Notes: generated by a model not told the origin, from the sequence alone. A stretch of DNA of 64,000 bases from CAMAXB01 sp964476565 (GCA_964476565.1 CAYZBG010000020.1:1-64000), one strand, 5' to 3'; positions 18,320-28,028 are shown, counted from the first letter of the stretch. Made by a program: numbers and translations.

Positions 18320-18334
18320 GAATTTCAAGGGATA

Positions 18335-18356
18335 TTTAGTGTCTTAGGTTACTTAG
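18335..18356. promoter_or_regulatory. Tandem YTTAG repeats upstream of cysI
   Basis: Three near-identical pentamers (TTTAG, CTTAG, CTTAG) are spaced 8 and 9 bases apart in an AT-richer patch upstream of cysI. This fits a regulator operator or promoter element. The regulator is unknown. Confidence 0.35.
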
Positions 18357-18406
18357 TAAAGATACTCGCAGGGCCATCAGCCACGCCTCTGCGCCGCGGG
18401 AAAAAA

Positions 18407-18435
18407 GAAGGCCGGCCCTCGTCAGGCCGGCCTTC
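18407..18435 (-). terminator. Strong intrinsic terminator after ahcY
   Basis: A perfect 11-bp stem (GAAGGCCGGCC and its complement) with a 7-base loop is followed on the minus strand by TTTTTT. It ends the metK-ahcY transcript 18 bases after the ahcY stop. Confidence 0.93.
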
Positions 18436-18453
18436 ATAAACCCTTCCGGGTAA

Positions 18454-19887
18454 TCAATAACGGTAGTGCTCGGGCTTGTAGGGACCTTCCACGGGAACCC
18501 CGAGGTAGCTGGCCTGATCGGGCGTGAGCTTGGTCAACTTCGCGCCGATCTTTTCCAGATGCAGGCGGGCGACCTCCTCGTCGAGGTGCTTGGGCAGGCG
18601 ATAGACGCCGACCGCATACGAATCGCGGTTCTTCCAGAGGTCGAGCTGGGCGAGCGTCTGGTTGGTGAAGCTGTTGGACATCACGAACGACGGGTGGCCG
18701 GTCGCGCAGCCGAGGTTCACCAGCCGCCCCTCGGCAAGCAGGTAAATGTTGCGCCCGTCAGGGAAGACGAACTGGTCGTACTGCGGCTTGATCGTGATGC
18801 GTTTCACGCCCGGCGCGCGGTAGAGGCGGTCGACCTGGATCTCGTTGTCGAAGTGGCCGATGTTGCAGACGATGGCCTGGTCCTTCATCCGCTGCATGTG
18901 CTCGAGCGTGATGATGTCCTTGTTGCCCGTCGTGGTGACGTAGATGTCGGCCACGCCGAGGGTGGACTCGACCGTGTTGACCTCGAAGCCTTCCATCGCG
19001 GCCTGCAGGGCGTTGATCGGGTCGATCTCGGTCACGATCACGCGGGCGCCGAAGCCGCGCAGCGAGTGCGCCGAGCCCTTGCCCACATCGCCGTAACCGC
19101 AGACGCAGGCAACCTTGCCGGCAATCATCACGTCGGTGGCGCGCTTCAGGCCGTCGGCGAGGGACTCGCGGCAGCCGTAAAGGTTGTCGAACTTCGACTT
19201 GGTGACCGAGTCGTTCACGTTGATCGCGGGCACGAGCAGCTTGCCCTGCTCATGCAGCTGATAGAGGCGGTGCACGCCCGTCGTGGTTTCCTCGGAAACC
19301 CCGCGCCAGTCCTTCGCGATGCGGGAGAACACGAGGGGATCCGATGCATGGATACGCTTCAACAGGGCCTTGATGACCGACTCCTCGTGCGAACCGGAGG
19401 GCGTGTTCACCCAATCGGACCCGTTCTCCAGCTCGACGCCCTTGTGAATGAGCAGCGTCACGTCGCCGCCGTCATCGACCACCAGCTGCGGCCCCTGCCC
19501 CTGGGGGCTGAGCACCGCGCGCCAGGTGAGATCCCAGTACTCCTCGAGGGTTTCGCCCTTCCAGGCGAAGACCGGGATGCCGGCCTTGGCGATCGCCGCC
19601 GCCGCATGGTCCTGGGTCGAGAAGATGTTGCACGAGGCCCAGCGCACCGTGGCGCCGAGCTCGACCAGCGTCTCGATCAGCACCGCCGTCTGGATCGTCA
19701 TGTGCAAGGAACCGGTGATCCGGACGCCCTTGAGGGGCTTGGACGGACCGAACTTCTTGCGGACCGCCATCAGGCCGGGCATTTCGTGCTCGGCGATGGA
19801 GATTTCTTTTCGGCCCCAGTCGGCGAGGCTGAGATCCTTGACGTGGTAATCCTGGGCCGGAGCGGCCGTGGCGATGGCGGTGGACAT
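18454..19887 (-). CDS. ahcY: Adenosylhomocysteinase
   Basis: A 477-residue NAD-dependent hydrolase that splits S-adenosylhomocysteine into adenosine and homocysteine, relieving product inhibition of methyltransferases. The NAD-binding motif is VCGYGDVGKG. Other hallmarks are SCNIFSTQDHAAAAI, DDGGDVTLLIHKG and the C-terminal end KPEHYRY. ATG 19887 opens the family N-terminus (STAIATAAPAQDYHVKD). It follows metK by 23 bases, an SAM-cycle operon, and ends in a strong terminator. Confidence 0.97.
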   Translation of the reverse strand: MSTAIATAAPAQDYHVKDLSLADWGRKEISIAEHEMPGLMAVRKKFGPSKPLKGVRITGSLHMTIQTAVLIETLVELGATVRWASCNIFSTQDHAAAAIAKAGIPVFAWKGETLEEYWDLTWRAVLSPQGQGPQLVVDDGGDVTLLIHKGVELENGSDWVNTPSGSHEESVIKALLKRIHASDPLVFSRIAKDWRGVSEETTTGVHRLYQLHEQGKLLVPAINVNDSVTKSKFDNLYGCRESLADGLKRATDVMIAGKVACVCGYGDVGKGSAHSLRGFGARVIVTEIDPINALQAAMEGFEVNTVESTLGVADIYVTTTGNKDIITLEHMQRMKDQAIVCNIGHFDNEIQVDRLYRAPGVKRITIKPQYDQFVFPDGRNIYLLAEGRLVNLGCATGHPSFVMSNSFTNQTLAQLDLWKNRDSYAVGVYRLPKHLDEEVARLHLEKIGAKLTKLTPDQASYLGVPVEGPYKPEHYRY

Positions 19888-19910
19888 GATGAGTGGCGGA
19901 GGGTTGGCGG

Positions 19911-21119
<1,209 letters not shown>

Positions 21120-21168
21120 AAGAAGGAGGCCCTTCAGTAGGCGCCGATTTTCCGTCGTCGCAAGTCAA

Positions 21169-21196
21169 ATATCAACATATTCGGATCCCATGATAT
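21169..21196. promoter_or_regulatory. Inverted repeat in the metK / phosphorelay divergent region
   Basis: ATATCA and TGATAT are separated by 16 bases in an AT-rich patch between two divergent genes. It may be an operator or simply part of promoter DNA. Confidence 0.3.
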
Positions 21197-21286
21197 GACG
21201 TGTAAAATCAACGTAATTCCCGTACACAAGCTTGCTAGCGATAGTGGGTACCCCCTACCCTCGCCTCCGTTTTCACCCATGTCGGC

Positions 21287-22234
21287 ATGAGCAACCACAC
21301 CCTATCCCGCACCCTGAATTTGCAGGGACGCAAGATCCTGGTGGTGGACGACGACCGGTTAAACATCCGGATTTTGAAGGGCATTCTTCAGCCTGAGGGG
21401 TACCTATTGGCGGACGCCGAATCGGGCGAAGGCGCGCTTGAGGTCTACGAAAAATTCCAGCCCGATCTGGTGCTGCTCGACGTCATTCTTCCCGGCATCG
21501 ACGGCTTCGCCACCTGCGTGGAACTGCGCAAACGTCATGCCGANNNNNNNNNNNNNNNNNNNNNNNNNNNNNNNNNNNNNNNNNNNNNNNNNNNNNNNNN
21601 NNNNNNNNNNNNNNNNNNNNNNNNNNNNNNNNNNNNNNNNNNNTCGATCGGACCGCTCAACCCGGAACAGAAGGACCTGATCACGACCATCCGGGAGACC
21701 AGCCAGTCGATGCTAAGGCTCGTCAACGAGTTGCTTGACGTGGCGACCATCGAAGCGGGCGAGCTCAAGATCCAGCTCGCTCCCTGCCGGATTGACGAAG
21801 TGATCGAAAAGTGCGCCTACCTCGCCAACATGGAGGCGGCCCGCAAAGGTACGGTTGTCCAGATCGAACCTTTGCCTAAGCTTCCGGCCATTCCGGCCGA
21901 TGAAGCGAAGATTAAGCAAGTGATCGACAATCTCTTGAGCAACGCGATCAAGTACTCTCCGCCGGGCTCGACCGTTCGGCTCGGCCTGCGCGCCACGGAG
22001 CGCGAGGCGGTCATCTCTGTTTTCGACCAGGGGCCCGGCATTCCCGAGCACGAGCGTCATCGCCTGTTCAAGGACTTCGGCCGTCTGTCGACCAAACCCA
22101 CCGGCGGCGAAAAAAGCACCGGACTCGGTCTCGCCATCTGTCACAAGATCGTCGAGGCCCACCGCGGCACCATCGACGCCCACAACCTCCCCGATCGCGG
22201 CTGCGAATTCCGGGTCAGTCTGCCTCTCGCATGA
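21287..22234 (+). CDS. Receiver-histidine kinase hybrid, interrupted by an assembly gap
   Basis: The N-terminus is a receiver domain (KILVVDDDRLNIRILKG, phospho-acceptor Asp in VLLDVILPGIDG). After a 100-N gap the reading continues with the end of a HisKA dimerisation helix (LRLVNELLDVATIEAGEL) and a full HATPase domain: N box DNLLSNAIKYSP, G1 FDQGPGIPE, G2 GEKSTGLGLAI. The receiver C-terminal third and the phospho-accepting histidine lie in the gap. It overlaps the next receiver gene by four bases and heads the operon to 24941. The apparent in-frame join across the Ns is accidental. Confidence 0.82.
   Translation: MSNHTLSRTLNLQGRKILVVDDDRLNIRILKGILQPEGYLLADAESGEGALEVYEKFQPDLVLLDVILPGIDGFATCVELRKRHAXXXXXXXXXXXXXXXXXXXXXXXXXXXXXXXXXXSIGPLNPEQKDLITTIRETSQSMLRLVNELLDVATIEAGELKIQLAPCRIDEVIEKCAYLANMEAARKGTVVQIEPLPKLPAIPADEAKIKQVIDNLLSNAIKYSPPGSTVRLGLRATEREAVISVFDQGPGIPEHERHRLFKDFGRLSTKPTGGEKSTGLGLAICHKIVEAHRGTIDAHNLPDRGCEFRVSLPLA
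21544..21643. other. Assembly gap (100 Ns)
   Basis: A run of exactly 100 N characters inside the receiver-kinase gene. This is the customary placeholder for a gap of unknown size. The missing protein parts (end of receiver, linker, histidine box) need more than 33 codons, so the true gap is probably longer. Confidence 0.97.
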
Positions 22235-22629
22235 AATTCGAAGGAAAAGTCCTCGTCATCGACGACGAAAGCCACGTCCGAAAGTTCGTCAGCCTGATCC
22301 TGCGCTCCGTGCTGAGCGCCCCCACGATCATCGAGGTGGATCACTCGCCAGATGCGGTGGAGATCTATCAGCGGGAACGCCCCGATCTCGTCCTCCTCGA
22401 CGTCAACATGCCCGTGCAGGACGGCATCGAGACCCTGCGCGCCCTCTTCGACGTCGATCCGGACTGCACCGTGGTGATGCTCAGCTCGCTCGCGACCCGC
22501 CAAACGGTCGAGGAAGCCTTGCACCTCGGCGCCGCCGGTTACCTGCGCAAGGATCTCAGCAAGGACGAAATCGGCGCCGCCCTCGTGAAGGTGCTCACGG
22601 AGAAATACTCCGACGACGCCTCGCCCTGA
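22231..22629 (+). CDS. Single-domain response regulator
   Basis: A 132-residue CheY-like receiver with the acidic pair in VLVIDDESHVRKF, phospho-acceptor Asp57 in LVLLDVNMPVQDG, Ser/Thr at VVMLSS and Lys in GYLRKDLS. There is no output domain, so it probably passes phosphate on or acts through protein contacts. It overlaps the upstream kinase by ATGA. An Hpt protein and a GspE-like ATPase follow in the same operon. Confidence 0.92.
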   Translation: MKFEGKVLVIDDESHVRKFVSLILRSVLSAPTIIEVDHSPDAVEIYQRERPDLVLLDVNMPVQDGIETLRALFDVDPDCTVVMLSSLATRQTVEEALHLGAAGYLRKDLSKDEIGAALVKVLTEKYSDDASP

Positions 22630-22641
22630 CCCCTCTGCCCT

Positions 22642-22830
22642 ATGAACCCGAAGCCAGCCGCCCCGCGGGAGACGATCGCCGAAATCCGGTATTCGCTGCC
22701 CGAACTCCTTGCCGAGCTGAAGCTCGACCGCACCACCGGCTCTTTCTCGATGGAGAAGCTCGACCAGACGGAGATCACAAAGTTGTTCGAAACCCAGAAG
22801 AAGCGCCGTGCAAAAAAAGCCTCTAAGTAA
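22642..22830 (+). CDS. Small basic protein of unknown function
   Basis: A 62-residue ORF between the receiver and the ATPase. Its first 50 residues are mixed helical in character (ETIAEIRYSLPELLAELKLD), and it ends in a lysine/arginine-rich tail (KKRRAKKASK). Its end overlaps the GTG start of the ATPase by 23 bases in another frame. I recognise no family. Its place in a tight operon supports it as a real gene; it could be an adaptor for the ATPase. Confidence 0.6.
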   Translation: MNPKPAAPRETIAEIRYSLPELLAELKLDRTTGSFSMEKLDQTEITKLFETQKKRRAKKASK

Positions 22831-24523
22831 GGACGCCTCGTTCGTTCAACGCCTCAAGGCCCGACCCAACTTCGAGTACGCCAGCGAGGTCGACCAGCTG
22901 GAGCGGCAGCATGGGAACACCCTCGCGCTGCTGCAGTCGGTGATCAACCAGCGATTCGCCGACAAGGAAACCGCCTGCCGCCTCTGGGCTGACGCCCTCG
23001 GCGTCGCCTACGTCGACCCCTTCGCCTCCATCGTGATGGAGGAGGCCTGCGAGAAGATTCCGGCGGAGATTGCCAAGAAGGCCCGCGTGCTCGGGCTCTA
23101 CATTCTCAACGGCGTGCTCACGGCGGCGATGACGCGCCCCGACGACGCCGACCTCGTCAAGCGCCTGAGCAACATCGCACAGATGCCGGTGAGCCCGGTC
23201 TTCGCCCTGCCGCGCGACATCGAGGACTCCCTGCTCATCCAGTACTCGAACGAAAAATCGCTCGACGACAGCCTCGCCGAGCTGGGCAAGGACAGTCTGT
23301 TCGACAGCGGCGACACCGGCAGCGACCGCCTGGCGATGCTCGCCGAGTCCGAATCGCTGGTCCGGATCCTCGACGACATCATCTACTTCGCCATCCGCGA
23401 ACGGGCGACGGACATCCACATTGAGCCCCAGGCGAACCAATCGCGCATCCGTTTCCGCGTCGACGGTCGCCTCCGCGAGATGCTCACGTTCTCGCGGAAG
23501 ATCCACAAGGCTCTCATCTCGCGCCTCAAGATCCTCTCGGCCTTGAACATCTCGGAGACCCGCTTTCCCCAGGACGGCCGGTTCTCGATGCCGATCGGCA
23601 GCTCCAACGCCAACTTCCGTCTCTCCACCATCCCGTCACAGTACGGCGAAAAGGCGGTCGTCCGCATCCTCGCGATGTCCGGCAAGAAGTCCATGATCAC
23701 CATGGACCGGATGATGATGTCGCAGACCGTGCTGCAGCCGTTCCGCCGCCTGATCCAGAATCCCAACGGGATCATCTTCGTCACCGGCCCCACCGGTTCC
23801 GGCAAGACGACCACGCTCTACGCGGCGCTGCACGAGATCAACCATCCCGACATCAACATCTCGACGATCGAGGATCCGGTCGAAATCCAGATGGAGGGCC
23901 TCACCCAGAGCCAGGTCAACAGCCACATCGACCTCAAGTTCTCGACCATCCTCCGCTCCCTGCTGCGCCAGGACCCCGACGTGCTGCTCGTGGGCGAAAT
24001 CCGCGACCTCGAGACCGCCAAGATCGCGACCGAGGCGGCGCTTACCGGTCACCTGGTCTTTGCCACCCTCCACACCAACACCGCCGCCCAGGCCATCATC
24101 CGCCTACGCGACATCGGGGTGGAACCCTACATGGTGGCGCCGTCGGTGATCGGGGTGCTCGCCCAGCGCCTTGCCGCCCGCATCTGCGAGAACTGCAAGG
24201 AGGCCTACATCCCCACGGAAGACGTGCTCCGCCGTTATTTCAAAGACGAGGGTCTCACCGAGGTTCCCTTCTACCGCGGCCGCGGCTGCTCGGCCTGCCG
24301 CAATACGGGCTACAAGGGTCGCATTGCCTTCCACGAACTCGTCCTCGTCACCGAGGAGATGCGCAGCCTGATCACGGCCGGCGCCAGCGTGCAGGCCATC
24401 ACCCAAGCCGCCGCGCGCGTGGGCTACCGCCCCCTCCGCTACGACGGCCTGAAGAAGGTGCTGCTGGGCCTGACCACTATTGAAGAGCTCGAGGCCAACA
24501 CCTCGTTCGAGTGGGCTTCGTAG
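22808..24523 (+). CDS. GspE/PilB/PulE-family secretion-type ATPase
   Basis: A 571-residue ATPase of the type II secretion / type IV pilus family. It has an N-terminal GspE-N-like domain (residues 40-160), then the ATPase core: Walker A GPTGSGKTTTL near residue 327, Asp box TIEDPVEIQ, Walker B-like LLVGEIRDLETA, and His box HTNTAAQAI. A C-terminal zinc motif has CENC and CSAC pairs. The start is GTG 22808, inside the small upstream ORF; no other start precedes the conserved region. No secretin, pilin or platform protein is nearby; it lies among phosphorelay genes. Confidence 0.9.
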   Translation: MQKKPLSKDASFVQRLKARPNFEYASEVDQLERQHGNTLALLQSVINQRFADKETACRLWADALGVAYVDPFASIVMEEACEKIPAEIAKKARVLGLYILNGVLTAAMTRPDDADLVKRLSNIAQMPVSPVFALPRDIEDSLLIQYSNEKSLDDSLAELGKDSLFDSGDTGSDRLAMLAESESLVRILDDIIYFAIRERATDIHIEPQANQSRIRFRVDGRLREMLTFSRKIHKALISRLKILSALNISETRFPQDGRFSMPIGSSNANFRLSTIPSQYGEKAVVRILAMSGKKSMITMDRMMMSQTVLQPFRRLIQNPNGIIFVTGPTGSGKTTTLYAALHEINHPDINISTIEDPVEIQMEGLTQSQVNSHIDLKFSTILRSLLRQDPDVLLVGEIRDLETAKIATEAALTGHLVFATLHTNTAAQAIIRLRDIGVEPYMVAPSVIGVLAQRLAARICENCKEAYIPTEDVLRRYFKDEGLTEVPFYRGRGCSACRNTGYKGRIAFHELVLVTEEMRSLITAGASVQAITQAAARVGYRPLRYDGLKKVLLGLTTIEELEANTSFEWAS

Positions 24524-24584
24524 TTCTGCCCTGCGTATCCTCCCCACTTGACCGCCCGGGGCGGCTCACGGCACGCTGCGCGAC

Positions 24585-24941
24585 ATGTCCCAGCCTCCGG
24601 CCATCGATCCCGAAGCGATTGAAAACCTCCGTGCCCTCGACACGGAAGGCGACAACACCTTCCTCCGCGAAATCGTCGGCATCTTCCTCCAGGACACGCC
24701 GTTGCGCCTCGCGGAGCTTCACACCAGCCTCGCCGCCGGCGACGTCACGAGGTTTGCCCGCGCCGCGCATAGTCTGAAGGGCAGCGCCAGCAATCTCGGC
24801 GCGATCCGGGTCAGCGCCGCCGCCGCCAAATTGGAACAGGTCGCCCGGCACGAGGGCCTCGCGCAGGTGGCGGGACTCATCCCGCCGCTCGAAGCCGAGT
24901 TTACCCTCGCCAAGACGGAGCTCGAGGCGCTCATCGCCTGA
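24585..24941 (+). CDS. Histidine phosphotransfer (Hpt) protein
   Basis: A 118-residue four-helix Hpt domain. The phospho-accepting His62 lies in RAAHSLKGSASNLGA, the standard Hpt motif. It probably shuttles phosphate between the operon's receiver-kinase hybrid and the single-domain receiver. It is 61 bases downstream of the ATPase gene and ends the operon; a convergent uracil-DNA glycosylase gene follows 110 bases later. Confidence 0.92.
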   Translation: MSQPPAIDPEAIENLRALDTEGDNTFLREIVGIFLQDTPLRLAELHTSLAAGDVTRFARAAHSLKGSASNLGAIRVSAAAAKLEQVARHEGLAQVAGLIPPLEAEFTLAKTELEALIA

Positions 24942-25051
24942 GTGGATCCTTTGCGGCGGCCCGAGTGCATCGCCGTTCTCCCACCACGCGCGGAGGGACG
25001 CGCGCCCGCTGCGGGGCCGGAACGTGTATCCGTTCCTCGTCCCCGCCCGGG

Positions 25052-25972
25052 TCACTTGCCCAGAAAGTAGCCGCGCTGACGCTCTGAAATCGGCAACGCC
25101 GCCTTCTCCATGACCTGCAACAGGTCCTCCCAGATCGCCCGCTTCGATTTGTTGGTGGGATTCCGGAGAATGTAGCTCGGATGATAGGTGACCATGAGGG
25201 GCGTCCCGTTGAACGTATGCCAGCGGCCGCGAATCTCCCCCAAGGTCTTGAACGCGCCCACGCCCAGCAGTCCCTGAGCGGCCGTTGAGCCCAAGGCCAC
25301 GATCAATTCCGGCTGCACGATTTCCAACTGCGCCCGCAGGAACGGCAGGCAGTACGCCATCTCCTCCGGCGTGGGCGGCCGGTTGCCCACCTGTTCCGCC
25401 CCGGGGGGCGTCGGCAGGTCGGGGCGCCAGTTCATGATGTTGCCGATGTAGACCTGCGCCCGTTGCAGTCCCATCGCCTCGATCATGCGCGTCAGCAACT
25501 GACCGGCCGGACCCACGAAGGGTTCGCCTTGGATCTCCTCCTCGGCTCCCGGCGCCTCGCCGCAGAAAAAGATTCGGGCCTCGAGGCTGCCCACGCCCAG
25601 CACCACGCGCTTGCCCGGACGCACCCGGGCAAGGCACACGGGATCCTGCTCCACCCGCGCGCGCAACCAGGCCCAGCGCGCGGCCTTGTCGCCCGCCGGC
25701 AGCGTGACGTCGGGCGCCGGCGGCAGCTTGAGTTCCGGCGCCTTGGCCGCGACCGCCGGAGTCACGCGCACCGATGTCCCGGCGCTCACGCTGGGAGCGG
25801 TTGCCTCCTCCCGGGCCGGAGCCGCCCTCACCGACGGCACCACCGGATCCGGTCGAGCGGCCACCGCAGCCCGGAGTGCCGTGAGCGCCTCGGCGGTCGC
25901 CGGCACGGTGGCGACGCCCTCGGCCTTCAGGCGGCGCAATTCTTCCACCAGAATTTGCAACGCGGCCCGCAT
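25052..25972 (-). CDS. Uracil-DNA glycosylase, family 4-like, with incomplete Fe-S ligands
   Basis: A 306-residue protein. Residues 1-100 are an Ala/Pro-rich leader; the rest is a uracil-DNA glycosylase fold with FFCGEAPGAEEE, GEPFVGPAGQLLTRMIEAMG and VTYHPSYILR. Family 4 enzymes hold a [4Fe-4S] cluster with four cysteines (an early CxxC pair, KCRPP, and a CxPYL site). Here the first pair is reduced to one Cys (VCLARV), KCRPP has become NWRPD, and only the last (YCLPFL) is kept. The cluster is therefore probably absent. The stop of ribE and the start here are one base apart. Confidence 0.88.
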   Translation of the reverse strand: MRAALQILVEELRRLKAEGVATVPATAEALTALRAAVAARPDPVVPSVRAAPAREEATAPSVSAGTSVRVTPAVAAKAPELKLPPAPDVTLPAGDKAARWAWLRARVEQDPVCLARVRPGKRVVLGVGSLEARIFFCGEAPGAEEEIQGEPFVGPAGQLLTRMIEAMGLQRAQVYIGNIMNWRPDLPTPPGAEQVGNRPPTPEEMAYCLPFLRAQLEIVQPELIVALGSTAAQGLLGVGAFKTLGEIRGRWHTFNGTPLMVTYHPSYILRNPTNKSKRAIWEDLLQVMEKAALPISERQRGYFLGK

Positions 25973-25973
25973 G

Positions 25974-26573
25974 TCAGCCGGTCCGGTGCGCCGCGGTGAA
26001 CTTCTCCACGTACTTGCCCAGCAGATCGAACTCGAGGTTCAACTTCTCTCCGACTCTGCGCGCATGGAGGTTGGTGGCGCTCAAGGTATGCGGGATCAGC
26101 CAGACCGCGAAACGATCGCCCTCGACCTCCGCCACGGTAAGCGAAATGCCGTCGATCGCCACGCTGCCCTTGTGGATGAGATACCGGCCGAGCCCTGGCG
26201 GCGTCCGCACCGCGAGATAATGGTCGCGCCCCCGCGGCTCGAAGACCTCGATCGCCCCGGTGCCGTCGATGTGCCCGGTGACGAAATGACCGCCCACCTT
26301 GCCGCCAAAGGCGAGGCTGCGCTCGAGGTTCACCAGGGCGCCCACCGCCAACGCCGAGAGGTTGGTCACGCGCCGGGTTTCCTCGAGCACGTCAAAGTAG
26401 AGCCGGGCGGTGTCGAAACGCGTGACCGTCAGGCAGCAGCCGTTGATCGCAATGCTGTCCCCCAACGCCACTCCGGCGAGCACGGCCCGCGCCGAGATCA
26501 CCAACTCCCACGCCTTGGCAACGGGAGTGAAGGCCTCCACCCGGCCCGTCTCTTCAATGATACCCGTAAACAT
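25974..26573 (-). CDS. ribE: Riboflavin synthase, alpha subunit
   Basis: A 199-residue enzyme that dismutates two 6,7-dimethyl-8-ribityllumazine molecules to riboflavin. It has the expected two lumazine-binding repeats. The first begins MFTGIIEETG with GDSIAINGCCLTV; the second has GHFVTGHIDGTG and GSVAIDGISLTV. ATG 26573 is the family start (MFTGII); ten in-frame upstream codons are rejected. It is tightly followed by the glycosylase gene. No other rib gene is adjacent. Confidence 0.96.
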   Translation of the reverse strand: MFTGIIEETGRVEAFTPVAKAWELVISARAVLAGVALGDSIAINGCCLTVTRFDTARLYFDVLEETRRVTNLSALAVGALVNLERSLAFGGKVGGHFVTGHIDGTGAIEVFEPRGRDHYLAVRTPPGLGRYLIHKGSVAIDGISLTVAEVEGDRFAVWLIPHTLSATNLHARRVGEKLNLEFDLLGKYVEKFTAAHRTG

Positions 26574-26633
26574 AGGCGCATGAAAGGCGACCCCGGTGCA
26601 CAACGGAAGCCCGGAGTAGTCCGCCCGCCGCGG

Positions 26634-28028
26634 CTATTTGAGCTTCACCCGCAACACGGCTGTTTCGCCGCCCCGGCTCGCCAGCATCACAAATTCGCTC
26701 CGCGCCGCATCGGCCTGAATCGCCGCCAGCTTTTCAGCCGCATCCGCAAACGTGCGCACCTCCGCACCGTCGATCTCCTTGATCCAGTCATCCGTCTGCA
26801 GGCCAGCGGTGCTGATGGGGGTGTTTGGTTTGACGAAATGCGCGATCACCCCGGCGTGGTCTGCTACCTTGACCCGGCGGTTCACGCCATCGCCATAGGT
26901 GAAGGCGCGGATCGTCAGCCCGAGTTGCTCAAAGTACCGGCGCTCCACCTCCCGGGGGGACAGCGGACCGTCCTCGAGTGTCGCGGTCAATTCGACCCGT
27001 TCGGTCCCGCGCAACACCGTGAGACCCAAAGTCGTGCCGGGCGCGCGGCGCGTGATTTCATTGTCCACGTACGCCGCGACGACGGCGTCGGGTTTAAGCC
27101 GCGGCAAGGGCTGACCGTCGAGCGCGAGCAGGATGTCGCGCTCCTGCAGGCCGGCCTTCTCCGCCGGACTGCCTTCCAAGACCTCGCTCACCACCAGCCC
27201 GGCCTGGGCCTCGATCTTGAGGAACCGCGCGACCTCGGGATCCACCGGCTCGAGTCCGTTGGCCCCCAGCCATGCCCACGGCCGGCCGTGGACCTCGGTC
27301 GGAATCCGGCCAAGATACGGCAGGATCTCCTCGGCCGTCAGGAAGGCCGCGCATTCCTCTGAGTCGATCAGCACGATGCCCTGCACGCCGCGCATCCGCT
27401 CCGAGAACATGAGAAAGGTCTGGCCGAAACCCACCGCGCCCAGGCCGAGAAATTGCCCCTGCCGGTTGAAGACTGGCAGGCCCGGCCCGGTCACATCCAT
27501 CGTGGCCAGGGCGGTCTTGCGCGGGATGGTCTGCACCATCGCAACATGTCCGGTGAGGAAATAGGGCGCGAAATCCTCGTCCTTCTTGCGCAGCCCGATG
27601 CCCCAGATCTCCTCCGCCAGGGCGGGCACGCCGGGCTTCGCACCCGCGTAGGCCGTGATCGGCACCAGGCCCTCCCGGCCCGCCGGCTCGATACGGATGA
27701 AGTGCCAGTCGGTCAGCGGATCCTGGCCAATGTATTCGCCGGCGTGATACGCGGTGACCGGCCGGCCGGGCCGGTAAACACGGAAGTCCTTGAGCTGCGC
27801 CGGAGTCGCGCGGGGATTCACCGCCGCGCTGGGCAGGATCACCGTGCCTTGGGTGTCAATCACCGTGCCGTAGGAGAACGAGGGGCGGCGGTCCAGTTCG
27901 GTTTCGGTGAAGAACTCGACGGCGACGACCGAGTTGACCCGCTCGGCCCAGAGCCCGACGAGGTCGGCGGCGAAGGCGGGAAGCGCGGCGGCCAGTCCAA
28001 ACGAGCAAAGGGCGAGGATTCGTTTCAT
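26634..28028 (-). CDS. HtrA-like PDZ protein lacking the protease triad
   Basis: A 464-residue exported protein (signal peptide MKRILALCSFGLAAALPAFA). It is built like the intact protease just upstream: a trypsin-like domain, then two PDZ-like domains near residues 245-330 and 355-460. The catalytic residues are not conserved: the usual NAHV site reads SAAV, and the usual GNSGGP site reads TGPGLPV. It is therefore probably a non-proteolytic binder or regulator of its paralogue. Its start overlaps the upstream stop (ATGA), so the two are co-translated in stoichiometric fashion. Confidence 0.85.
   Translation of the reverse strand: MKRILALCSFGLAAALPAFAADLVGLWAERVNSVVAVEFFTETELDRRPSFSYGTVIDTQGTVILPSAAVNPRATPAQLKDFRVYRPGRPVTAYHAGEYIGQDPLTDWHFIRIEPAGREGLVPITAYAGAKPGVPALAEEIWGIGLRKKDEDFAPYFLTGHVAMVQTIPRKTALATMDVTGPGLPVFNRQGQFLGLGAVGFGQTFLMFSERMRGVQGIVLIDSEECAAFLTAEEILPYLGRIPTEVHGRPWAWLGANGLEPVDPEVARFLKIEAQAGLVVSEVLEGSPAEKAGLQERDILLALDGQPLPRLKPDAVVAAYVDNEITRRAPGTTLGLTVLRGTERVELTATLEDGPLSPREVERRYFEQLGLTIRAFTYGDGVNRRVKVADHAGVIAHFVKPNTPISTAGLQTDDWIKEIDGAEVRTFADAAEKLAAIQADAARSEFVMLASRGGETAVLRVKLK

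Noticed and set aside
21120..21286. SAM riboswitch upstream of metK
   Set aside because: None of the SAM-I, SAM-II or SAM/SAH conserved cores that I know could be matched on the metK strand; only an AT-rich inverted repeat is present.
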